Assembly (NCBI RefSeq): GCF_024139115.2 | Contig: NC_085140.1 | Span: 430,465,240-430,529,239 of the forward strand | Length of the DNA stretch: 64,000 nucleotides | Origin: Armigeres subalbatus | Taxonomy: Eukaryota > Arthropoda > Insecta > Diptera > Culicidae | Direction of reading: 5' to 3' | Shown: in pieces, positions 1 to 9,339 of the stretch | Position numbering within the stretch: the stretch's first letter is position 1 | Layout of the letters: each line of letters starts with the position of its first letter | Program-made: the position numbers and the translations under genes | The notes under the pieces: generated by a model | What the model was told of the DNA's origin: nothing | Database searches by the model: none | What the model saw: the letters and a program-made list of their open reading frames with translations, nothing else

Positions 1-310
1 CTCAGCCTCTTGAAAGATCAATTTCGAACCTCTTGGAAGGAAACTTCCGACCCTCTTAAGAGAAGGCTTCCGAGTATATTGAAAGGATGTTTCCATGCCT
101 CTTGAAACGAGACTTCCAAGCCTCTGAAAAAGTGGCTTTCCGAGCCTCTTGAATCAAGCTCCCGAGTCTTTAGAAAGGGAGCTTTCGTGCATTTTGGAAG
201 GAGCCTTGAGAACTGCTTGGAAGGAGGCTTCGGAGCCCCTTGGAAGGAGGCTTACGAGCTACTTAGAAGGAAGCTTTAGAGCCACTTAGAAGGAGTCTTC
301 CTAGTCCATT
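1..310. repeat. Degenerate ~24-bp minisatellite
   Basis: Imperfect tandem repeats of about 23-24 bp, each containing a variant of CTTGGAAGGAGGCTTCCGAG, run from the window edge to about 310. A further weak unit lies near 340-360. Copies differ by substitutions and small indels, so the array is old. It continues to the left of the window. No coding potential is seen. Confidence 0.8.
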
Positions 311-476
311 GCTTTTCGGGAAAAGGCCTTCATTTCTCGCAAATGAAGGCTTCCGAATCTTTAGACCCTAGATTTTAGTTCAAAAGCATATTCTCAATAT
401 ATTATTCAACATTTTGTCTACATCCGGTCCCACAGCCCTTTTGATCTTTTGTCCCACAGCCCTTCCCAGATTACTA

Positions 477-1071
477 CACCCAAAAAAATCTGCACGTTGT
501 TTCCACCTGAAAAAGTACGTAGATTTTTTCCACCTGAAATTCACGTAACTTTTACCTGATTTTTTGAAAGAATTATAATTCTACGTGAAAATCAGGTAAA
601 TTCTCAGAAAAATATATTAAGCTCTTTTAGTGGAATGTATTAAACCGTCTAAGACGAATTAAGTACTGTCCATTTAATTCCACTAGTTAATTTTCGTTAT
701 CTTTGCAGATACGTATTTCGACCACAACTGTGTGGTCGTCTTCAGTGTCTTGTACTTGACTCGACTTGAAGAAAACAATCGCAACTTACACTATTTATCG
801 CCTTGAAGAAATAAATAGTGTAAGTTGCGATTGTTTTCTTCAAGTCGAGTCAAGTACAAGACACTGAAGACGACCACACAGTTGTGGTCGAAATACGTAT
901 CTGCAAAGATAACGAAAATTAACTAGTGGAGGTAAATTCTACCTGAGTTTTGGATGGAATTCACCGGACACGTAAGTTTCACCTGAATTTTCTGAAGCAT
1001 TTGCAACTACGTGTGCACGTAAAATGTACCTGAAAATTCAGGTGGAAACAGCGTTTAGATTATTTGGAGTG
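477..1071. mobile_element. TA-flanked MITE with ~35-bp terminal inverted repeats
   Basis: The ends form imperfect inverted repeats of about 35 bp: CACCCAAAAAAATCTGCACG at 477 pairs with the complement of the sequence ending at 1071. Further in, GTTTCCACCTGAA pairs with TTCAGGTGGAAAC. Both ends are flanked by TA (475-476 and 1072-1073), as expected for a Tc1/mariner-type target duplication. The 595-bp element has no transposase frame, so it is non-autonomous. Its interior carries a second, palindromic insertion at about 605-929. The superfamily is inferred from the TA flanks only. Confidence 0.7.
605..929. mobile_element. Fold-back element with perfect 120-bp palindrome arms, nested in MITE
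   Basis: Positions 679-798 are an exact reverse complement of 811-930, with a 12-nt loop at 799-810. The 11-bp direct repeat AGGTAAATTCT occurs on both sides (594-604 and 930-940), consistent with a target duplication. The left portion (about 621-678) resembles the start of a second, diverged copy at 13,340-13,570. The matching right portion is missing here, so the copy is asymmetric. No coding sequence is seen. A perfect palindrome of this size implies recent origin, gene conversion between the arms, or a read artefact. Confidence 0.7.
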
Positions 1072-1324
1072 TACATATCGCATAAGAATGCACGATTCAA
1101 ATCGTTTACCGATACAAATTTCATCAAACTCACATTGTGGTGCGAAGCTCATCGGTTAAATTATAAACTTTCCCGCTCAGTAGGCTGTTTTATGAGTTCA
1201 TTCAAGCCTCATTTGTTGACATCGCATATTCCTTCAAACAAACTCAATTGAAATCGTAGTATCTGTCAAACGGTGTTTATTATCATAAACGGTATCGCAA
1301 TAAATAACTAAATAACTCGCTCCT

Positions 1325-1389
1325 TAGCCGTGCGGTAAGATGCGCGGCTACAAAGCAAGACCATGCTGAGGGTGGCTGGGTTCGATTCC
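1325..1389 (+). promoter_or_regulatory. Pol III A and B boxes of the SINE
   Basis: The A box is TAGCCGTGCGG (1325-1335) and the B box is GGTTCGATTCC (1379-1389, a full match to the tRNA consensus). The spacing is about 43 bp. These would recruit TFIIIC. The MITE insertion begins only 14 bp after the B box, so a transcript started here would now run into AT-rich MITE sequence. Confidence 0.75.
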
Positions 1390-1403
1390 CGGTGCCGGTC
1401 TAG

Positions 1404-2019
1404 CAGAGCGTTAATGAATAAAACTTCCAATGAATGATTAAAGTTGTTATGATTAAATCATTCAACTCTATGATTAAAGATTATGATTAATGATTAATTA
1501 ATTTTCGACAATGAATAATGATTATGATTAATGATTAAATTGATTTTTGATAATGATTAACGATTATGATTAATGAATAAAACGTTTAAAGTATGATTAA
1601 TGATTATCGATCGTGATTAAATGTTGACACAATATGTGTATGATTAATGATTAACGATTGATATGATTAATAATTAATGATTATGAATAATCAAATTAAA
1701 TGATTTGCATAGTGATCAATAATCAAGTAACCGTTCGACCAAATTATGTTTTTTTTACCTTTGAAATTGTATGATTATGATTAAAGATTAATGAATAAAA
1801 GCGATGTAAGCAATGATTAAAATTGATGATTAATGAATAAACTCAAAACAATCATGAATATGATTAGTGATTAATGATTAAATGCAAAAATCTATGATTA
1901 ACGATTAGTGATTAATGATTGAATCGTATTTTTTGTATGTTTATGATTAATGAATAATGATTAAATAAACCATTATTCATTAATCATGATTAAATCTATG
2001 ATTAATCACTAATGCTCTG
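1404..2019. mobile_element. hAT-type MITE filled with ATGATTAA repeats
   Basis: The terminal inverted repeats start CAGAGC followed by TTAATGA-like sequence (left 1404 on, right ending 2019). The element is flanked by an exact 8-bp duplication CGGTCTAG (1396-1403 and 2020-2027). An 8-bp target site and a CAGAG terminus are hAT hallmarks. The interior is almost entirely degenerate ATGATTAA/ATTAATGA repeats in both orientations, with no open reading frame. It sits inside the SINE, so it is the younger of the two. Confidence 0.85.
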
Positions 2020-2230
2020 CGGTCTAGGCAATTTTCGGATTGGAAATTGTCTCGACTTCCCTGGGCATAAAAGTATCATCGTGTTAGCCTCATGATATAC
2101 GTATGCAAAAATGGTAACTTGGCTTAGAAACCTCGCAGTTAATAACTGTGGAAGTGCTTAATGAACACTAAGCTGTGAGGCGGCTCTGTCCCAGTGTGTG
2201 GGAATGTAATGCCAATAAGAAGAAGAAGAA

Positions 2231-4249
2231 CTCGCTCAAAAATCGTCGGGTGAGAAACAGGGGATGGAGGGGCAATATGCCCTAGCCAAGCAAAGACTGC
2301 TTAATGCCTTAGATGTAACGATTTTCATGGGTTAAACAATCAGCTAGCTGATGGCATTTTAAAATTGTAAAAAATTGCAATCAAATTGATAATATAATAT
2401 AATAAAACGCCTTCTATCTGACGGCTCTTTGGAAACAACGCACTACGCGTTGGCGAATCAGCATTCTGGTATGGACGGTGCGTGGAGACGCGTAGTACAT
2501 TGTAGGTTAGTCCCTCATTTTGCCTCGCCGAAATGTTAGATGTTTCATCAAAATGTGGAAAATTTTGGATTTTCCAACCTTCTAATTTTTTATTTTGACA
2601 CTTTTTTTTGCCTAACCTACAATTTTTTGGTCTAGTTTTATTACGTTTTGAAGCCTCTTCCCCTACACATATATCGATTCAACTTTTGTACGTAAAAGCG
2701 TTTTCACGACTAATAAGTGATGAAATTTGTGCTTATAGGGATCGCAGAAAACCAATTCTATTATGCATGCATTCTGGTTGTCTGGGTTATACACTGTGTT
2801 GGTAGGGGTGGGTAGGATTTCAAAGCATTTGATTTACTGAACGCCATGCATATTATGTGCAATGCAAAGTTTAAGAATAACAAATTACCAAAAGTTCATC
2901 AGTAGGTTTATATTGGAGCTGAAAGACATCCACCATAACGCATTTTTGTTCGAGGTACGCCCTGGGCCATCAAAGGTATCCTCAGGAGAACATGTACCCC
3001 AGGTTGAGAACCGCTGCATAGGAGAACAGTACAGTGGGGCAGAACAGAAACGAATGCACCGACGAAATTAAAAAGAAGATGTGATAGCAGAAGCACAGGG
3101 GAACATGGATAGAAACGATATTTTTAATATTCCTACCCATTTTGAACTGCACCTTTTCAAAGTGGTGGTGGTATATTTGAAATCATTATTTAAGAATAAC
3201 TCAAAATACTCCGATGTATAGAATTTTCTACATTGTAAATATTTCTATCGCACAAGTTTGAAATTTGTTAAGGTGAAGGTGGGTTGAGTACCAAAACAAA
3301 GCTTTGAAAGTGTTGGTACAATAAAAACTGTCATATTCTGTAGTAGTATTGGTGCCGTATTTATAAAAAAAACAAAGAATATTAGTAGGGTGGTTCCACC
3401 ACGCTCAATCGGTTCCGTCCCATGCTCCGAGTGTCCTCCAAAAGCTGATTTGAACAAAAACTGATTGAGAACAAGCCGGTTAAAGTTTGTATGAAAGCTA
3501 GTATGGGAAACTAAACCGTTCATTACACTGGCCAGGGCCCAATGACGAAGCGCCACAATTAGAACAATGTAAAATTCAACCTCGCCATATCAACTCTCAT
3601 ACAAACTTGAAACGACCTGTGCACGGTAAGTTCCTATTCAAACCAGCCCAAACCATCGGAAGACAGAATATGAAACATATTCGACTGAGCGTTTCGGAGC
3701 AAAATAATTTTTGAGCCACCCTAAATATTAGTTTGCCGCTGCCGGTCCCGGTGTTTACATTCACTCCGCGATCCGTTTTTAATGTTTTTTTTTCGGTCAA
3801 AAATAGCAGTTTTTATTAAGTTTTCGCTTCAAACAAGTGACTGATTTCAAAAAGTGATATTTAATTTGCATTCCATCGACATCTCGGACTGCTCATGTGC
3901 GGAGAAGTGTGTGAAAATTTGATTTTTTCAATGCCCTTTGAGAAGAAGTGAAGTGCAGTGATAAGCCCACCAAATCGCGAACGGCTATCAAATTGGCACG
4001 AAACTGCTGATTTATGCTAAAATTCGTGCCGAAATGCATAGGACTCTTTGAAGAAACATGTTCATTATCACGGGAAGTAAATAAATATGCTGTGAGCAGG
4101 TTAGTAATTTGAATATAAAACTTTTCTTCGGTGCTTTTCGATGGCTTCGAATGCTGGTGGGAGATGAGTGCGGGAGGTGTGGTATTGACCCGTGGAAGGT
4201 CCGGTGCCATATTGACTGCCATCGTGGTACTCTTCCAACTATGTCCTTA
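2231..4249. other. No recognised gene; one small inverted repeat
   Basis: About 2 kb of moderately AT-rich sequence with only short, unconvincing frames. A 123-bp segment (2500-2622) is bounded by TTGTAGGTTAG and its exact complement and could be a very small MITE. The stretch 3700-4100 reads like an insect 5' leader and ends with a possible splice donor (CAG|GTTAGT at 4100), but nothing confirms a gene. Confidence 0.5.
2500..2622. repeat. Small inverted repeat, possible mini-MITE
   Basis: TTGTAGGTTAG (2500-2510) is inverted exactly at 2612-2622. The 100 bp between them contains a weaker internal inverted segment. No target duplication is evident, so mobility is only a guess. Confidence 0.4.
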
Positions 4250-4880
4250 AAATGATGGCTTTAGCAAAGCTCTTCTGGTGAGAATGGACTGTTTTGTAAC
4301 GGAAAAATAGTTATACAAATAGGCGTCGCTAGTGTACTTGCAATCAGCTATGGGAAAACTCACTCACTCAAACGAACCACATCAATTTTAAATCCCTATC
4401 CATCAGCGAACACGCGATTGCAAAACGAATGCTACTCAACCCAACAGCGAACCAAAAAACGATGCATACCTACTGAGCCCCCCAGCAGGGAGAAGTGAAA
4501 CCAAAAATAGTACGAAAAGAAATCGAGAGATGAGAGTGAACCGATGTGTTACTCACTACGCAGAAACACTGAGTTGAACTCAGAAGATTGATTCAATTTA
4601 GACTCAATGATTCGTTTTGCGGCCTGATTCTTTCTGCCGAATCCTCACTCACCACTTAATTGCGATTCCATTCGTTTACGAACCAAATTTAAACAAATAC
4701 TCGGCTATGTATCATTTGCTATATGTGGGAAAGATTCGGTGATGAATTTTGTCTGTTTGTTTTTTGGCATGATTCGTTACTAACTGAAGCCAAACGGCAG
4801 ACAATCAGTCCATTACCATTAATCAGTCGGTTACAAAACAGTCCATTCCCACCAGACTAGCTTTGCTAAAGACATCATCT
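4250..4880. mobile_element. 631-bp TIR element flanked by TTA
   Basis: The ends are about 50-bp imperfect inverted repeats (4250-4300 and 4830-4880). They share CTTTAGCAAAGCT and, further in, TGGACTGTTTTGTAAC. TTA is present on both sides (4247-4249 and 4881-4883). A 3-bp TTA site would fit PIF/Harbinger, but the TIR tip is not typical, so the superfamily stays open. The inside is non-coding. Confidence 0.65.
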
Positions 4881-5224
4881 TTATACAAAAATCAAATTTG
4901 TACAATAAGACTAATGGCAACGTAGAAAATTCCAGACATCGGAATGTCTTAAGCTAGTCTAAAATAGATATTTCGTTTTTACCACCATCTAGCGGCCAAG
5001 TTCTCAACTAATCAATGCCTCATGTCAAATCACATGACTCCCTGCATAACGTTTTAGAAAATATGCAGTTCAAAATGAGATCAAACTTGGGAATAAGCAG
5101 CTGCATCAATCGAGCTATCATATCACTCAAAAGATATGGGAAGAAAGAGAACTGCCTACCGGCCAATTGGATGGCCTCTTATACACAATCTATAAGAAAC
5201 GGCAACTACTAGAATGTACCATCG

Positions 5225-5905
5225 GTGTACAAAATTCTAGTGAGGATTCTGTTTTACATACTAAAACCGCATAAGGAGTTCTTCGTCGGTGAATACCAGG
5301 CAGGTTCATGAGGGCCGATCAACAACGAATCACATGTTTAGCCCGCGGATGATCCTTGATAAATTGCGAGAGTATAACTTGCAGACTCACCATCTGTTCA
5401 TGGATATCAAAGCAGCGTACGATTCAGTGTAAAGAAATAAGCTGTGGCAGATGTTGTCTGAACATGGTTTTCCGGTGAAGCTGATTAGGCTAATACGAGC
5501 AACGCTTGATGGCTCGAAATCAAGTATTCGGATTGCAGATGACGTGTCAACCTAGTTTCTGAACTTAGATTGATTGAAGCAGGGTGCATTTCCGAATTTA
5601 TTGTTCAACATTGCACTCGAGGGCACTATCGTCACACGGCAACATAGTGGACGATATCGGCCTAATTTGAAGCGATCGGAGGGCAGTAGTGGATGCTTTT
5701 GTGGTATTGAAGAGGTAGACTGCAAGGATAGGCTTAACCCCTAACTCTACCAAGACAAATTACATGGCTGCAGGTAGAGGTAGACCTAGCGATGTTGGTG
5801 CTAAGGATGTGCTTAATGGGGACGTGTTTGAAATTTTTGAAAAAATTGTTGGACCACGTCCCGTAGATGGGCCCGAAAACGGTCGACAAAAAGGTAATTT
5901 AAAAA
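5225..5905 (+). pseudogene. Decayed non-LTR reverse-transcriptase fragment (RTE-like)
   Basis: Conceptual translation across several frames and stops gives recognisable reverse-transcriptase blocks: EYQAG followed by a GRSTTNHMF-like segment, HHLFMDIKAAYDSV (the catalytic-Asp A motif), LRLIRATLDGSKSSIRIAD-like sequence, and LLFNIALEG (B motif). A thumb/connection-like stretch with STKTNYM and FEIFEK follows. The FADD box is not preserved. Family resemblance is to the RTE-type elements at 14.2-16.6 kb and 62.3 kb. There are at least four in-frame stops or shifts and no endonuclease domain, so this is a dead 5'- and 3'-truncated fragment. Confidence 0.75.
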
Positions 5906-6329
5906 AAATCTTTTTTCTCGTTTGTAAGAACCATAAGTGTTGTGTCTAGTCTCAAGTCGCGTTTTATGTTCTTGGAGGTGAGCTTTTTTTTAATCTATCG
6001 TTTATTTGGAAGGCTCATTTGCCGTGAAACGTGTGCTGTGTTTTTCAATACAGTTTTTCATGATTCTTATACACTAATGTTAGTTTTGGGGAACCGAAAG
6101 ACTCGCTTTTTGGGTGAGGTTAGGGATTACCATAACACAGTAGGAAACGAAGGGAATTTAGGGTGCTTAATAAATTAGATTGCTGATGTTCACATAGTTG
6201 ACATTCTTAGAGATGTTTCACATGTGTAACGGAACCAACAAACTATTTTTGGTAGAAAACAACAAGAGAAAGACATACGAAAGGGATTAATGACAGACAT
6301 TGAAATGGACAACAAAACAGACAGACATT
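5906..6329. other. No recognised feature
   Basis: AT-rich sequence between two retroelement fragments. Short frames are present on both strands, with no motif, repeat or RNA structure I can name. Confidence 0.5.
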
Positions 6330-6457
6330 TGTTCAGCTCGATGAGCTGAGTCGATTGGTATATAACATAATGGGTCTCCGAGACTTCTATAAAAAGTTCG
6401 ATTTTGGAGTGAAATGATAGCCTTTCGGTACAACTTTGTTGTACGAGAAAGGCAAAC
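6330..6457 (-). repeat. Hairpin-end fragment of the dispersed GT/166-bp repeat family
   Basis: This matches the terminal part of the family seen at 13,087-13,216 and 22,938 on: a CTGAGTCGATTGGTATATAA-like segment, a GGGTCTCCG block, then a terminal palindrome of about 36 bp (GCCTTTC...GTTGTAC...GAAAGGC) at 6421-6456. The tandem units are missing, so it is a truncated copy. Confidence 0.65.
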
Positions 6458-6474
6458 ATATTGCGAATCATATA

Positions 6475-6715
6475 AAATACGGCAGATCTAAGTGGACTGA
6501 TCACTTAATGCGAATGTCAGAAGAAAGAATAACTAAAACAATATTCAACAGAGAACTGAATAGAGGCCAGCGACTTCGTGAAAGGCCAAAAATACGCTGA
6601 CTGTAAGCGATGGAATCGAACCTGAGGACCCTAAACGTTTAGGGAAACTTTAGAGACATCGCCAAAGATCAACGATTATGGAGGATTATGGACGCTGTAG
6701 TCAACCAGTTATCCA
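6475..6715 (+). pseudogene. Decayed C-terminal tail of an RTE-like ORF2
   Basis: Translation gives a degenerate match to the C-terminal tail of RTE-type ORF2 proteins: a WTDHLMRM block (compare WAGHVARM in the 14-kb element), then a RPKxR-like segment and a DQRLWRIMDAVVNQ block. Stops interrupt it. It lies 570 bp downstream of the fragment at 5225-5905 and may come from the same insertion, with the hairpin-family fragment inserted in between. Confidence 0.6.
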
Positions 6716-6861
6716 GGTAGGTATTTTCCTAGTCATAGTTTATAAGTTTTGCTCACTGTAGATATAGTTTTCAGATACGTCTGCATGAATAATTTGGCCA
6801 AAATTGTTAAGCGAACATGTCGTTTGGCAGAAGAGATCATATGGAAAAACCCTGATTAATC

Positions 6862-7969
<1,108 letters not shown>

Positions 7970-9337
7970 ATGGAAACGAATACAAAAATCAACGAAGGAG
8001 CAGGCGGAGCGATTGTTTTCGCAAAGAGTGGGAAGCTGCAGCGATCTCCAGTGATGGCGCAGGCAGCAGTAGCAAGTACCAGCAGTTTGGCCAAGACTTC
8101 TGAGAACCAGGCAGGCCAACAGGAGCTAGGATCCGAGAATAGGGTGTCCACACCAAAATCGGCAAGTAATGTTATTCAGGAGGAACTACAACTTGGGAGG
8201 TCCAACCTGATGGAAGTGCGGAAGCGAGTCAACGAGCTTTATGACTTCGTGAAGGACAAACACAATGTCCACACTAAGATAAAAGTTCTAGTGACGAGCA
8301 TCAAATCCGCCGTTAAAGCTGCCGAGCACGAACAGAACGCGCTCAAAAAAAGAGCTGAGGCAGCTGCAAAAACGCTGAGAGAGGGAGCGGAGCATGCAGC
8401 AGACACACAGCAGACACCAATGAGCATCAAAAATACTCGCACGGAGAAGCGAAGCAGGGACTCGCCAGGGGAGCAGGAAGTCCCGAAGAAGCAGCGGAAC
8501 GTGCACGATTGTGCTAACGTACTAAAGGATGGCGCCAAGAACGGTGAATGGCAAACCGTAGAAAGCCAGCGAGAGAAGAGGAAGAAGCAGAAGGTGACTG
8601 TGGAAAAGAAGAAGGAACAGAAGAAGAAAGAAAAACGTCGATCTCCTCAGGAGAGGGTCAAGGGCGACGCCCTGATCATCGAAGCGAGCGACAGGACGAC
8701 GTATGCAGCAATCCTAAGGAAAGTAAGAGAAAACCCGGATCTCAAGGACTTGGGAGAGAAAGTAGTGAGGACTAGGCGTACCCAGAAGGGGGAGTTGCTG
8801 TTCGAGCTGAAGAAAGATCCAACAATCAAAAGCTCGGCCTTCCGGGAGCTCGTTGCCAATTCCTTGGGCAGTAGTCGAGTGCAGAGACCTGGACGAGATT
8901 ACGTCGGAAGACGAACTGAGGGAAGCTCTTGTCTCACAATGTATGCTGAGTGAGGTGCAGATGACGATCCGGCTTAGGAAAGCGTACGGTGGTACACAAG
9001 TAGCAGCGATACGATTACCAGCAGTTGCTGCCAACAAAATGGTGGAGGTGGGCAAGGTGAAAGTCGGATGGTCGGTGTGCCCGTTGAGACTCACTCCGCG
9101 GGTCACCAAAGAGATGGAGAGATGCTTCAAATGCATGGCGTTTGGACACCAGGCGCGAACTGCAAAGGTCCGGATAGATCCGGTCTATGTAGAAAATGTG
9201 GCGAAGAAGGACACGTTGTTAGGGACTGTACGAAGCAACCGCGATGCCTGATCTGCAAACCGGAGGACGGAAACGACCATACGACGGGTGGCTTCCAATG
9301 CCCTGCATACAAGAAGGCGATGGCGGGCCGAGATTAA
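7970..9337 (+). pseudogene. R1-type ORF1 (gag-like, zinc-knuckle nucleic-acid-binding protein), frameshifted
   Basis: The frame opens at the ATG at 7970 and runs about 300 residues. It includes an alanine/glutamate-rich, probably helical region (residues ~80-150) and a very basic Lys-rich stretch (~200-225). The reading frame shifts near 8868 and again near 9155. In the last part three Cys/His zinc knuckles are visible: CFKCMAFGHQA followed by NC across the second shift, CRKCGEEGHVVRDC, and CLICKPEDGNDH ending in FQC. These bind the element RNA and help form the ribonucleoprotein. Total length (~455 codons) is normal for R1-clade ORF1. The stop TAA (9335-9337) overlaps the ORF2 start. The two shifts are single-base indels, so they could be mutation or sequence error. 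Confidence 0.85.
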
Positions 9338-9339
9338 TG
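9335..9339 (+). promoter_or_regulatory. TAATG stop-start junction between ORF1 and ORF2
   Basis: The ORF1 stop codon TAA and the ORF2 start ATG share one base. The same UAAUG arrangement in the R1-clade element SART1 has been reported to drive translational coupling (termination-reinitiation) of ORF2. It is intact here even though both ORFs carry frameshifts. Confidence 0.75.

Larger units (their letters stand above)
1323..2230 (+). mobile_element. tRNA-derived SINE, split by a hAT-type MITE
   Basis: The 5' part (1323-1403) is tRNA-like and has both internal Pol III promoter boxes. The body resumes at 2028 after a 616-bp insertion and ends in an AAG-repeat tail (about 2216-2230). The 9-bp AACTCGCTC flanks the element on both sides (1314-1322 and 2229-2237), fitting a target duplication from LINE-driven retroposition. 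Without the insertion it is about 290 bp. It resembles tRNA-related SINEs of Aedes (the Feilai/Gecko type), but I cannot assign the family by eye. Confidence 0.82.

Noticed and set aside
1..310. Minisatellite as telomeric repeat
   Set aside because: Unit is ~24 bp and degenerate, with no resemblance to known telomeric sequence.
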